Translations under genes and position numbers: made by a program | Assembly (NCBI GenBank): GCA_019973155.2 | Contig: BPQB01000002.1 | Span: 682,001 to 746,000, forward strand | Reading direction: 5' to 3' | Source: Phanerochaete sordida | Taxonomy: Eukaryota; Basidiomycota; Agaricomycetes; Polyporales; Phanerochaetaceae | Length of the DNA: 64,000 nt | Part shown: in pieces, positions 23,911 to 36,361 of the stretch | Numbering within the stretch: position 1 is the stretch's first letter | Layout: each line of letters begins with the position of its first letter | The notes under the pieces: generated by a model | Told to the model about the DNA's origin: nothing | What the model saw: the letters and a program-made list of their open reading frames with translations, nothing else | The model's database searches: none

Positions 23911-24490
23911 ATGGATGAGGAGGTCGAACTTCGTTCCATCGGGAGCGAGCTGCCTGAGCCAATCGCGATGAGAGACCGGTTCAAACCTCCGGCGGTTACT
24001 TGGTATCGGACCATCGTGACCGTCTCTATCCTGGGTTTTGGCACTTGGAAGACCGTGGCTTCCGTGCAGAACGCCACGATTATTTCCAATGTGCTCGACT
24101 GGATCCTCGGAGTTGCCCTCGCTGTTCTGTGAGTGAAGTTCTCTGCATGCATTCCTTCCGCCTGCTCACATTTTGTAGATACTTTTGGCTAGGAGAGTTT
24201 GCAGAAGCCACTGCACTCTGCTGGTTGTTCCGCCGCAGCGTCTTTGTGGACGTGCGGATCGTCTGTCGGCTTAGCTTTGATACAGTCACAAGCCGTTCGT
24301 ATTAATCGCCGCACATATGATGCCTTTTAGCTGACACCGCACAACACATATTTCAGTACGACAAACAGTTGACGGCAAATGGCAGCTGCTGATAACCATG
24401 ATATTCGTGCATGGCCGACCTCACCAACCGAATGTGCCCAGACCGAGTGAGCAATCGAGCAGTTTTGATCCCCATAATTTGGTGCGTACA
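23492..24490 (+). repeat. Tandem duplication, copy 2
   Basis: Counterpart of 21146-22140. The leader and the first three coding exons are shared. Downstream, the coding sequence is unrelated to that of copy 1. Confidence 0.7.
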
Positions 24491-25107
24491 AGTCATCGCT
24501 CGCACAAGCACTTCGATTGAACCTCGTCCTGCAGAGCCTACCATTTTCCTTGGCGGACTACTCTCTCAGTAGTTTGCCGATGCAAAGCATCGTGTCAGAT
24601 CTCCTCTCGACACAGCTGCAGATGCGCCCCTTCCAGTGGGATCTGCTCAGCGACCCTGTGCACCTCGCAGCACCTTCAGCCTCTCCTTCCACCGATGGTC
24701 TGCTCCAGCCCGCACAACTTGCCACGCCTGCGACTACACCACCCGTCGCGGAGCTCAAGATCACTCATCCCGACCTGCCGTGGCTGATCAATGTTTCGAT
24801 GTCAGGCCACTTCAGTAACACATGCGTCACCGTCGGCGACGTCCTGCAGCAGTTGTACCAGACGCTGCGCCTCAACGTCAGTCGGACGGAGTACGAGATC
24901 GCAGAGAAGACTGGGCCTGGCGCCACTACTGCCATCAGCAGCGCATTCGAACTCAGGACCCGGCTGGCAGGGGAGTATGTAGTGCTCGAGCGCAAGAGGG
25001 GCGTCCGGCGCATTGACTTTCTCAAGGGAAAAACTCAGTTCGCTGGGTTCACCGCTACCGTTCGCCAAGACGATGGTGTCACGCTGCTGCATCTCGATGT
25101 TCAGTGA
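23911..25107 (+). CDS. Membrane-module protein with C-terminal DUF6699 domain, tandem paralogue 2
   Basis: Start at 23911 (MDEEVELRSIGSELPEP). Shared with paralogue 1 are VTWYRTIVTVSILGFGTWK, IISNVLDWILGVALAVLYFW and GKWQLLITMIFVHGRP. After the shared exons the last large exon is different. It holds a Ser/Ala/Pro-rich linker and then a DUF6699-type domain: HPDLPWLINVSMSGHF, CVTVGDVLQQLYQTLRL, LAGEYVVLERKRGVRRIDFL and FAGFTATVRQDDGVT. Stop at 25107. DUF6699 is a fungal domain of unknown function common in Agaricomycetes. This gene looks like a chimera of a duplicated N-terminal membrane module and a DUF6699 exon. The DUF6699 assignment is from pattern memory. Confidence 0.65.
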
Positions 25108-25302
25108 GCGGTCTTCCAAGACCGTCAGCACAACGAGGAGAAACTGCCATCATATTGGAATAGCAATATACTATCCACACCAATCACTATACCCAAGACT
25201 GCGAGCTATGTTCACTCGGGCTGCGCTGACGGATGTATGCCTCGCAAAGCCAAACCTCGTTTTGAATGAGCTTTCAGATACATCATCGATTGAAGCGACT
25301 GA

Positions 25303-26992
25303 TTACACATTGACATAGACAGCGGCCTTCAAGGTATCATAACTGGTCCCATCTGTACTTGGCGCAGCAGTAGTCCCGCGCATCTGCGAGCCCACGACAA
25401 ACGACGCGGACCCTAGGTCACGGTCCTCCAGAAAAGCTTCGTCGACGTCCTCCCCACGCGAATCCGCTTGGCTATGGTCGAGCTCCTCGCCGATGTTGCC
25501 CAGGAAGCCGGTCGGCGCAGTGACCATTGGTGTCGTGAAGCGCACGGGGCGCGAGTCGGTGTAGCCTGAGCCGCTTCGCGAGCTCTCGATCTCGCCGAAG
25601 CGCCGCAGGTTCATTATGAAGCGCGACATCAGCATCGCGGGCTGTCGGAGATGGTGAGGGATGCAGCTGCAGGGGGAGGATGGAGACGTACAATGACGAG
25701 GCCGAAGGTGCTCATAGGTTTGCTAGGGGTCTGCAGTTCGTCAGTGGCATGGAGGGACAGTGCACAGGTGGAGTACGTACGAGGTAATAGGTTATGGGCT
25801 GCGTAACGTTCAACGCGAGGAGAATGCTGTTTACCGAAATTGAGGCTAAGGAACGCTCACACGAAAGCTACACACGCACAGAAAATAGATAGTTCCTGAC
25901 TCGCGAGGTATGAGCGTGATAACAAGGGCAGGCGCATGTGGAGTACGCACCATCACGTAGCATACACGCGACAAGCGACATTGGGTTCATGTGGCGGAGC
26001 ATCCACACCGCGCGGAACGTCTTTGCCCAGGTCAGAGCCAGCACCAATGTGTTGCCAGCGATCGTGGCGATGGCCGGAAGCCAAATTACTGGGAATGTGT
26101 AAGCGATAGCCAGGTCGACTGTTTTTGGACGTACATCTACACGGGATTAGCGAAGTGCTACTGTGAAGCAAGTGAATGATGCTTACATTGACCAGGTGCG
26201 ACTAGAGATCGAAACATTTTGGTAGCAAGCGTCAAAAGGTGGGTCCAGGTATATGTAGGTCGAGCGTGCCATGAGAAACTACAAGGTACGTGTATCAGTG
26301 CGAGATAGAGCGCAAATGACATGATGCGTACGGCAGTGCATCCTGCAGGGATGAGGCCAACGGCCAGATTGAGAAATAGTAGTGTCCAATTTCGTTCCCA
26401 TAACGCAAACACGCGTAGTGACGAGAACACTAGATGCGAGTGAGTGAGGGATATTTGAATGGTGCCGGTTACACGTACATGCAGTTTGTGCTGTGCTAAT
26501 AATATAGAATACTTGTATAATTGTCTGTATCGGCGTACAGCTACACGCGTAGAGGTCAGAAGGCCCGTTTTCCACCAAGAAGACTCGACATACCTCTACA
26601 CGACACGCGCTGTTAGACAGGATCATGAACAATGATGGTACCAGACGTACCTGGGTAGACAACGTCGCCCATGCCAAGGTTGGAGCGATGACCATGACCC
26701 AGCGCGTCGAGATAAGGAGCAACGAAGTGGCGTTTAAGCGTCGCCGCCATGCGGTGCATAACTCGTCGTTGAATGTGATGACATATTCGAAGACGGCCAA
26801 GGCTGAGGGTGAGAGTCAGCGCACGTGTCACTCACAAGCGACCTCGCTTCTGCAGGTACCTGTGACGGCGGCCGCTAGATGTCTATCAACTAAACTTCGC
26901 AATCTTGTGAGTTGTGGTACCAGAATGGCAAAGAAGCTCGCATACCGTTGTGAAAGAAGCCCTACAGGGTCTGTTATGACCAGCTCTGGCAT
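25303..26992 (-). CDS. DUF6533 seven-TM-like membrane protein, paralogue 1
   Basis: Start at 26992 (MPELVITDPVGLLSQR). A small exon LRSLVDRHLAAAVT precedes the DUF6533 core ALAVFEYVITFNDELCTAW and ISTRWVMVIAPTLAWATL (TM1-2). Further TM exons follow with FSSLRVFALWERNWTLLFLN and NLAVGLIPAGC. The cytoplasmic tail has SRFIMNLRRF, then LGNIGEELDHSQ, and ends AVYVNV at 25303. Exons are small and joined by introns of about 50-60 nt. Function is unknown; the topology suggests an orphan receptor or membrane adaptor. It shares the identical 12-residue tail motif with paralogue 3 and is divergent from paralogue 2. Confidence 0.8.
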
Positions 26993-28773
26993 TACAGCGA
27001 GAGAATGCAGCGCCCAGTAGGGTAGATGAGAGGCGTATTTGAGCGGGAGGCACAGCGTCAAACACAGAACCCCAGATCAGCTGCTTGTTTATGAGCTCAT
27101 CGGCGTATCATCCCGCGATGCGCTAGTTAGAAAACGGGCGCTGTACTGCTGTGCGGGATGATGTCGTCCTGCAGGCTGCATTGGAGCCGATAGGGCGTCC
27201 CTGTTTGGCCAAGGCGCTGTCCCACAGCATGGCCGTGTTCAGGCTGTGGAGGAGTCAGCTGGGATAAATCTTCCGGTGCATCAACAACATACCACCTATC
27301 CAAAAGGTGATGCGCCGGAGCTGAATGGCAGCGGGCGACCTCCGAAAAGCCCACCCTGTACGACAGCGAGAGAGGGTGTCGACGTCGGCATCTGAAAACG
27401 GTGCACCGCAACCAGCAGCAGCAGCAGCGCAAACGCCCAATTTCTGCACCCCGCATCACGGACAATGCACTCGGCGGTATCCTGATGCGCCTGCCGGGGG
27501 CGGTCCCGCCGAGCTGAGCATGGCTAAAATGCGGTGCACAAGGGGGAGCAATCTGTCACTGTGATATGACGAAAGCTGGAGAGCCCAACATCCACCGTAG
27601 CAATGTGCGATGGCTACGACGCAATGCTGGTGCTGCCATTCTCAGGCAAGCCCGAACGGCGAGCGCAGGCCGCCTGAGCTGGCCGTTGGAGCTCCCAGCG
27701 TCACTCTGGCGTCACTATGCGACGTGAATTGCGTGAACCCAATCGTTCGGAGACCGCGTGTTGTGATAACGCCTGCGCTGCTGAGAAACGTTGAGTGCTG
27801 CCCAAAGGACTGAAGCGTACGGGAATACGGGGCGACATGGGCAGGATGTATGACGAGTACGGTCGAGGGAAGAGTCAGCCAATAAGCTGCTTGGGCGCTC
27901 AAAGCTACCCTCCTGCCGAGTACGCGCCGGACGCCACGAAGACGAGACAAGCGCCGAAGATATTTTCGTCCTCTTTCTCCCTCCACCAACTTGGAATAGC
28001 ATCTTAGGCCTTCTAGCCGCAAATTATCATCGCTGTCACTAGAAACGGAATATGGGTTTTTCTGGTGGCGTATGAAGACGACGAGAGGCTGCTCTACGCT
28101 GGCAGGGCCCACCCCTCCGAGCGGGTTGAAATGGCCGTGAGTGCGTGATCCCTACAAGCCGATGTTGAAGGACTCACGACTGCTCTAGGCGGGAGATATA
28201 CTTTTAGCGAACACTGGTAGTGGCTACACAATGGCCTTGAGTGCTCCGCATCTCCAAGTGATGGCGCAAGGACAGACGTCTAATCTCTACCTTGACGGTG
28301 GCAGTGCGTCCCGCGGCCAGCATCGTGGGCAAGTGGACTCTTCTGGTCTTACTACCACCACTCTCTCGGCCTTTCTCGGAGAGCTCTCCGAGCGGGCAGA
28401 GCTGATGTAAGACCAGTCATACGCGCGAGACGTTACCGTGGTTCACCTGTCTCGGTCTCCACAGCGACGGGAACGGCCAGGACCGTTGTTCCTGGGAACC
28501 GCTTCTTTGCACGTCCCGTGGTACGGCACGCAGCAGTAGAAGCGGCACGTCACTCCGTCTGCGCTGAAGGCCGCGTGGGATGTCTCAGGTTGTCCGCGGC
28601 CTGCGTTGGAATGCACATTGCGGCCCTGATGGCTTACGAACCAAGCTGAAATGGCCGGGTCCGCCATCAGGACCCTCCCGCGTCGGGGCGTGGGCATCGA
28701 TTCGGGGCGTTTGTATGGGCTACTCGGTATGTGGCCCTCAATTGGGCCTTTGAAGACGACGACGTCCTCAGCC
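26993..28773. other. Gene-poor interval between DUF6533 paralogues 1 and 2
   Basis: About 1.8 kb. Open frames on both strands lack domains and splice logic. A block near 27918-27990 resembles 33545-33605 (shared gccggacgccacgaaga). No gene called. Confidence 0.4.
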
Positions 28774-30489
28774 ATGGCGTCGTGCGGTGCTGTAGACCCG
28801 GTCACAGTGTCTGAGTTGTGAGTAATCGAGCTTCACGATGGCGATTCCACGCTGAAAGCAGTATAGTTTCTCCTCGGAATACACGCAGACTGCAGCATCA
28901 GGTTTGCGACGAACGCCCGGGGACTTCCGCATGCGCTACTCACGACGTCTCGCCAGCGTTGGTGTGCTACGAGTACCTCATTACCTTCTCCGACGAGGTC
29001 AACACCGTATGGGGGCAGAAGCTCACCCCAGTGTCTCTGCTCCTCGTCTCGATACGGTACACTATTCTTACGGAAACCATCTTTATACTGCTGCCAGCGG
29101 CCGCGGAGGTACGTCGACCGCAGTGATGCTCTCGTTTCTACATGACGGATATCACGCTGGCCAGCAGAAGTGAGTCTCATGATCAATAATGACACTTCGT
29201 AAAACGCTGATTATCCGGGCGACCAGCTGCAGGCCTACGCTCATCGTAGTGCAAGTCTGTGTCCAGCTTGGATGCTTACAAGCAGGCTGTGGGTGCTCTG
29301 CTTTGCGAACATCTCGTGCTCCATTTGACGAACGTATTTGCCAGTCTTCTGCGCACTTCGTGTCTCCGCCATTTGCGGGCGGAATTTTGCGCTCTTTGCG
29401 ATGGTCTTCGCCGTCGGCGTCGTGCCAATCTTGACGAATATTGTGAGCACTTTCCCCCAAAGCGCATATATCTAGATGCTCAGAGATTGACCCGACCTCA
29501 GTACGCGCTATCGCGGTCCTCATTTCCCTTCCTTGAGCCTCCATTTTCAATCTGCGAGCAAGCTATTGACATCTCCAACGAGACTTATGACACGTGAGTC
29601 ATCTGTCTTCCGCTTATATTACCTCATCCCGACATGATATTGTGTACAACAATCCAGCTGTGAGCCATGGATCCCTCGTTAAGGACTGCCAAAATAATAC
29701 CGAGACCAGTGGTTTATGTCACCCGGATACCACTCATTGCGAGCGACCTGCTTGTGCTCGTGTTGACGTGGATGAAGACTGCTGGGACGTTCATGGCTGC
29801 GCGGCGGCTGAGAATTCCAGTAGGGATTGCGCAGTGCCTCATACGAGATGGTGCGCCAGCCCAACATTCTCGACGTTCAGGTCATCTAACGAGATCATGT
29901 CGCCGCTCTTACATAGGAACCATTTATTTCATGTACGCAGAATAACCTCAGCACGAACTTCGCGCTAACGAGTGTGCAGCGCCCTCCTCACCCTGAACGT
30001 TATCCAAATCCTGACACGTTCGGGCGTGCGCCTCCCGGTGACCTGGTGTGGCGCCCGGGACAGCCGCGTGCAAGTCGCGTCGCCCGTATCCGCGCTCGTG
30101 GACGTCGTCGTAAGGCCTCCGCACCCGCCCCGTCACACTACCGTCTGACTGCGACTGCGCAGCCGCCGCTCCTGATCTCGCGCTTCATAATGAAGCTGCG
30201 CAAGGTCGCGCGCCAGAGCACCGGAGACGGATGCACGGAGTCGTCGCCCCTCGGGTGGTGGGACGAGTCACCGTGGTCGGCGCCGAACTTCCGGATACCA
30301 CCCAGCGTTGTCGAGAACATGGGCGAAGCGCTGCACGCCAACGAAGGCGATGAGATGAGAGAGGGCGCTGTACAGCCGGACGTGGAGGACGCGGAGCTGG
30401 CGAGGAGTGCGATGGATCTTGAACAGGCTAGAGGAACGCAGGCTGCAGACCGTGTGGCCCGTCGCAGCTTCGCCTCGGTGACATCATGA
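28774..30489 (+). CDS. DUF6533 seven-TM-like membrane protein, paralogue 2
   Basis: Core ALVCYEYLITFSDEVNTVW followed by LTPVSLLLVSIRYTILTE (TM1-2). Then LSFPFLEPPFSICEQAI (loop), VYVTRIPLIASDLLVLVLT (TM) and GTIYFIALLTLNVIQILT across an intron. The tail has LLISRFIMKLRKV and VENMGEALHANE and ends RRSFASVTS at 30489. The start at 28774 (gccATGG, MASCGAVDPV) is tentative. To reach the YSFSSEYTQTAAS exon in frame, a weak gtgtct donor is needed, whereas the sister gene at 34481 uses a donor one codon phase later. A one-base change in the first intron region is possible. It is tail-to-tail with paralogue 3, 59 bp between the stops. Confidence 0.72.
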
Positions 30490-30548
30490 ACCTGGGATAG
30501 CACAGCGTGTATTACAATAGGAGCCGTGATGTAGTCGTTTACTCGCTG

Positions 30549-32224
30549 TTAGGCATACTCGTTCTCGTAAAGGACGACGGGGGCCTCGTGAATGCTTGCG
30601 TCCCCCGCGTACATCGTCAGTTCAGGATTGGCAGCTCCTGCACTCATTCCAGCAGCGTCGCCATCGGCCAAGTCAATATCCTCTGAAAGATGAGACTGGC
30701 TGTGGTCAAGCTCCTCGCCGATGTTCCCGAGCAGGTCGGACGGGACTACGAAGTGTGCAGTCGAAACGACCCTCGTGCGAGTGTCGGCCCCAGGCGGTTC
30801 ATGTGAGCCGCCGACGTCGCTCGAGCTCCGTAGGTTCATCATGAAGCGTGATGTGAGGATTGCAGGCTATGGATGACGTGAGAACTTGGAGAATGAGGAG
30901 GTCTGAGGGCATACGATGATGACGCCGAAGGTGCTCAAAGGTTCGCTTGGAGTCTGGGGTCTCGATTAGTGTGACGAAGGATGGGAGGCAAAGAGAGACA
31001 TACCAGGTTGTATGTGATGAGCTGCGTCACATTGAGGGATAGAATTATTCTGCCAAGGATAATATCATCAGTCAAAGCGAGCATATACTCTGCTGTATGG
31101 TACAGACATGAAATAGATCGTTCCTATAAATTATCAGCGAGCCGTCGCTTAATATAGGTGCAAGCCTCACCATCACGTAGAATACATTGTACGAGAGATG
31201 CAGCAAGGTTAAGTTGTCGCGCACGCCACATTTGAGGCACAGTCTTGATCCAGGTCAATACCAGTACCATCGTATTGCCGGCTATGGTCGCGCACGACGG
31301 TATCCAAATGACTACGGGACGGTCAGCATTGCACCCGAGGAGCGCTATGAAGGCCTACATCTATAGACGTTAAGCGAAGAGGCCCTTGAGCCCGCAGAAG
31401 TACTCACAGTTGCCACTCGCGGGCCGGAACAGCCACGTATTGGTTACAAACATTGTACGGAGCGCCCAACCATTCGTACTGTGAATGAGCCATGACGAGC
31501 TGTACCGGAGCGTCAGCACAAGCAGACCTCCGGGAGTAAACGCCGGTCTACGTACACATGTGCATACTGTTGGAAGAAGGCCGATAGCGAGGATGACGGT
31601 CAGAAGGATCCAGTTGCGACCCCAGAGGGCGAAGATGCGAAGTGCGGAGAATACTAGCTGTAACTGAGCAAAGGTCTGCAGAAGGCTGGACAAACACGTA
31701 CAGGCAGTCTGGATACCACTTATGAGCGCGAGGATTTGGATGAGAACCTGGAAAGGAGGGCAGCTATCAATGCCGGGGCAATATCAGTGAGGGAGCGTTC
31801 AGAGATAGGGAACGAGTACCTCTACATCGAGATGACCATTCAGCTGTGGTCTAGCCGTACGTTGAAGAAGGTAGCACGTACTGTGGTGGAGGACGTAGCC
31901 CACGCTAAGACCTGCAACAAGACCATCACCCAGCGAGTGGTGACGAGGAGCACAGACGTAGCATTGAAGCGTCTCTGCCATCCTGTCTTCACCTCTTGGT
32001 CGAAGGTAACGACATACTCGTAAACCGCTAGGGCTGTATATATCTCAGACAATGTAGCAGATGGTAGAGCGAAGTTCGCGGCGCACCTGTGACGGAGACT
32101 CCCATGTAGTCATCGATGAGGCTACCGCGTGTCCCTGAATGTCAATCACATTTGGTGAGGAGCACGCCGCTACCTACCCTTGTGAGAGCTCCTGCACGAG
32201 ATCCGGGTCAGTGGAACCAGACAT
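30549..32224 (-). CDS. DUF6533 seven-TM-like membrane protein, paralogue 3
   Basis: Start at 32224 (MSGSTDPDLVQELSQ), then a short exon and the core ALAVYEYVVTFDQEVKTGW with VTTRWVMVLLQVLAWA. The next TM exon reads FSALRIFALWGRNWILLTVI and LAIGLLPTVC. The tail has LTSRFMMNLRSS and LGNIGEELDHSQ, then an acidic, Ala-rich end stopping at 30549 (ENEYA). Around eight exons. It is convergent with paralogue 2. The tail motif is identical to that of paralogue 1, suggesting these two are the closest pair. Confidence 0.8.
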
Positions 32225-34480
32225 CTTGAGAGTAAGCGGGGGGAGATGTTGGGTAAATCAAACTCGTCATTGGAGTATTTGAGCAGAGAGGAGTATTGCC
32301 ACAGACAAAGCAGCGCAAACTTACCTCTAGCGTCGCTTCGCTAGAAGAGTAGTTTTACGCGAGATGAGCGTCAGTATCTTGTTCGCAGCAGTTGCGTCGC
32401 TCGATGCGCTGCAGAGGAATGCTGCATTGACAGATCCGCGGTCCCGCAAGTTACACGAGCTTGGAGCTATCTTGTTCGAATGCACTTCTAAAGATGCAGT
32501 GGTTGCCTTCCCGCAGCGAAATCTATACGTACAGATACAGACCGGAGGCGAATATTTCAAGCCCAGTCGGGGTCCTGGGCCGTTACAGACTGGTAGGCGA
32601 CCGTTGGAGACGCCATGTTGACGGCGGCCATCACGTCGGCCACGTCGGTGGCGGCGAGCAGACGCTCTATGGACGTTCGGGACGCTCGAAAAAAACACGC
32701 TTTCGGACGGCGGAGCACGAAACGTGGTCTGCAAAGACCAGATTTCGTCTGGAAGGGGGGTGCCGACCCCCCTTTCAGAATTTCTGCCTGCAAATGCACC
32801 GACAGAGTGGTATTAGCACTCCGCCCTCCGTCCGATGACATGCCTGACGTGCCGACAGGGTTTTGAGTTGAAATCTGGTCTGTAAACCGCTTCAGATGCC
32901 TGCGGGAAGGCAACCAGTAGCTTCTATGCCAGCAGGCTTCGCATACACCTAAGAATAGCGCATGCGTGCGCAGAACGTTCAGCGGCTCGGCGGTATGATA
33001 AGAAGAAGTCCTGACCTGGCAGAGCAGAATCCATGTACGTCGAGTCTTCAGAGCACCTGCGCTGTCAGGCTCCGCTGTCGCGCGAGTCGCTTAGCAACCG
33101 CGCAGCCCACTCCATACTCCCCCTATCACGGTTACTTTGGTTAATCGCTTCTCGGCTCCGCCACACAGGGCAATCTGCGGGGGTTGCGCCTATGTATCAG
33201 CCGGGCGGAGAATGCGGAGATAAAGTTTAGAGGACACACGACATGAAAAGTACCGCCGCCTTCTGACTGTGATTGAGTCTTGACACCCAAAGATCATAGT
33301 GCCCTCAATTGTGACCAAGTCGTGGTGAGAGGGCCGTTCAGGCCGGCGCGGGGGTACAGCGCAGCGGCAGAGTGTTGACCAGGACGCTCATGTCGCGAAC
33401 CTTATCGCGAGCAGAACTTACACTCTCTTCGCAGCATACATGGGCCAGAATGTGCTAGAAAAATATGCTCAGAGACTCGACAACTTCGAGGGTGGTGGTG
33501 GTAGAGACGCAAGAGCAAGCCGTCGTTTCCGGCGCCTTCCCCAAGCCGACTCGTGCCGGACGCCACGAAGATAAAATAGGCGCTTACGAAGGCGACTTTA
33601 ACCTCTTCTTCGACCAACACCGTTCCTTTCGACAAACCACGGAGGCTCGGGTTTTTCCTTGCATGCGATATCGGACCATTTTTGTGCTGATTTTACTGCG
33701 CTCAATTGCTTTGGGGGATTCGCAAACATGGAAATCGGGCGAGGGTTGCGGTGGCGACAGCGACTCGCCGTGGGTTCAAATTTCAGGTCCGCATGTCGGC
33801 CTTCCCACACCTACACTCTGTTACACCCTCGCTTTTTTCTAGACACTTCAAGCGGAGGGCTAGGAGACAGCCCTACTCTATCCGCGTTGAAACTACGTGG
33901 CAGATATCCGTGTGCACGCGCCCAGGGTTTCATCTGGCGAGGCGTCGTTTGGTGAATACCAGACCTTCGGTTCCGAGTCCCATTCGCTTTCTCCCGCTCT
34001 CAGAACCTCTCGATTTGGTTCTAACTCTGTATTAGAGTCCCCAATACACGAGCTTCGATCCTACATTTTCGATGTAGAACCTTGAAACACATACCGAAGT
34101 CGCAGTCGCCGGCATGCTCACCATGAATGTCATGTCCTGACCTTTCTGTCTACTACCTCCGGAACTAGATGGACGACCTACCATTCGATATTGTACATCG
34201 GAGAAGTGTGCGGCACCGCGGACGAGCATCAATTCGGCGCTCCGCTCGCCGAGCGGCGCAGCAACGGCGCAGTGTGCGCGCATCATGCAATGTCTCAGAT
34301 CGTCGATCTCCCGCGCTGAGGATCATATTTTGGCACCTGTTATTTGCACTATTGCGGACTTGGCTGGCTCCGAAGCGCGTTCTTTGTGCGCCCACTGCCA
34401 GTCACGTTCCGTTCGGCTGGCACAGGGGGGCCGTTGATAAGCTGCGGTCGCGAGGCTTGGAGACAACAGTCGCGTTCGCT
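32225..34480. other. Gene-poor interval with possible decayed repeats
   Basis: About 2.3 kb. Contains many short open frames on both strands, a block similar to 27918-27990, and no recognisable coding domain. A transposon remnant is possible but I cannot identify one. Confidence 0.35.
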
Positions 34481-36135
34481 ATGTCGGACTCGTCCTCTGA
34501 CGACTGGGACCCCTCAGTCGTGTCCCAATTGTACGTGAAGTCTACCGAATGGCTCGCAAAGTCAAGTGCTAACAGCTCTCTAGTTACACTTCGAACCTCG
34601 TGCAGACTGCGGCATCGGGTACGTAACGCGCCTTCGCAGGACGCCGCGCGCACTACCCGATTCCCTGATACTGACATACGCGTCACAGCACTGGTCTGCT
34701 ACGAGTACCTGATCACAATCACGGATGAAATCAACGTTGTGTGGCTGCGCAAGTTCTCTCCGGTGTCGGTGCTTCTGGTGTCAACACGATGGGCCATTCT
34801 CATTGAGACCATCTTGGAGTTGCTTCCAGCTGCGCCCGATGTGAGCAGTTGCTACGTCTTGCACGATGCCCAATGTTGCTGACGGAGCATACAGAAGTAA
34901 GCGGTATGCCATGATAGGACCAGAGCCCAGCTGACATGTCGAACAAGTTGCAAGCCAATCTTGATTCTCATGCAGATATGTGTCCAGCTGGGGACGGTAC
35001 AAGCGGCACGTACGTCGACCTTACAACCCCAGGTACAAGCGTTCGCTCATGGAAGGTCTTACAGTCTTCTCTGCACTACGTGTTTCCGCAATCTGGGGGC
35101 GGAACGTTCCGCTTTTCGCGATCGTACTTGCCCTCGGCCTCATCCCGCTTGCCACAAACATCGTGAGTCGTCTTTTAGAACAGTCCGTACGAAGTCCGAC
35201 TCATTCCTTTCCGCAGTTCACCTTGGCGAAATCGAGCTTTCCCTTCCTCCCAGCCCCGTTCGACATCTGCACGCAATCACTCAGCATATCGGAAGAGACC
35301 TTCACCTTGTAGGTTCTATATCTGTTCTTGTCCCGTCCTGAACCTGGCTCAATTTTGATCTAGATGTACGTCTGTCCCGCTCATCGGCCTTGCCAGGCTT
35401 GTTTATTGGCGTACGCAGTGGTCTACGTGACCCGAATACCCCTCTGCGCGAGCGATCTCCTCGTCCTCGTGCTAACATTGTACAAGACTGCGGGCACGCT
35501 CAAAGCGGCGCATCGGCTGAACATCTCGGTCGGGATAGCGACGTGTCTCGTTAGAGACGGTGCGTTCCGCTGTCGTTGAAGCGTGCTGCGGCTGACTGGT
35601 GTCACTATGCAGGCACGATATACTTCTTGTGAGCCTGAGCGTCCATCATGCAGCCATGAACTGATCGATACACCCAGCGTTCTCCTCGTGCTGAACATTA
35701 CGCAAATTCTGACACGGATGGGGGTGCGTCCGCGTCCACAATGCCACGGCACTGTTGCTCACTCGTCTGACAGATCGCCTCTCCAATGTCCGCGCTCGTA
35801 GACATAGTTGTGCGCCCGTTTGCCTCGTGCGTCTCCGTCCCACCGCTGACGCCTTGCTCATGCAGCCCCCGCTCCTCATCTCGCGCTTCATCCTGAATCT
35901 GCGGCGGGCCGCGGACGACAGTGCGCATCTCGCGGGTGCGTCGCCGTCGTCAGACTGGGAGGAGTCGCAGTTCTCTGCGGTGAGCTTCCGGATACCGACT
36001 ACCTTCGTGGGGAACATGGGCGAGCCGTTGGATATTGGGGACGTGGAGCGCCACCATAGGTCTGAGGAACGGACAACTGACGACTCGGAAGAGGTCCCCC
36101 TGGACGATTTGGGGCGAGCACGAGGGAGTGTTTAG
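34481..36135 (+). CDS. DUF6533 seven-TM-like membrane protein, paralogue 4
   Basis: Start at 34481 (MSDSSSDDWDPSVVSQ). A micro-domain exon YTSNLVQTAAS leads into ALVCYEYLITITDEINVVW and VSVLLVSTRWAILIETI. Next come FSALRVSAIWGRNVPLFAI, LALGLIPLATNI and the loop FPFLPAPFDICTQSL. These are followed by VVYVTRIPLCASDLLVLVLT and VLLVLNITQILTRMG. The tail has LLISRFILNLRRA and VGNMGEPLDIG, ending GRARGSV at 36135. All splice sites I place are GT-AG. It is closest in exon layout to paralogue 2 and convergent with paralogue 5, 226 bp between stops. Confidence 0.82.
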
Positions 36136-36361
36136 ATTTCCGCCCTAGACAAGTGCGAGATTGTGTGCTTCCCTGCGCTCGGATTTTGGACCATGCTTCC
36201 TCAGGTTGCGTGTACACTGCGATGTCGATTACCATGATCCCGAGCCTCTCGAAGATCCTTGCCAGACTTTCACAATCGCATGTGTGTGCTAAGTAGGGAC
36301 GCATAGCTGTGTACCGATCCACGCAGGCTTGCGACGGTTGCACAGGGAGAATTTCGTCTTT

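Noticed and set aside
33144..33156. Match to the 5' end of U2 snRNA (atcgcttctcggc)
   Set aside because: Only 13 bases match and the following sequence is unlike U2, so chance is the simplest explanation.
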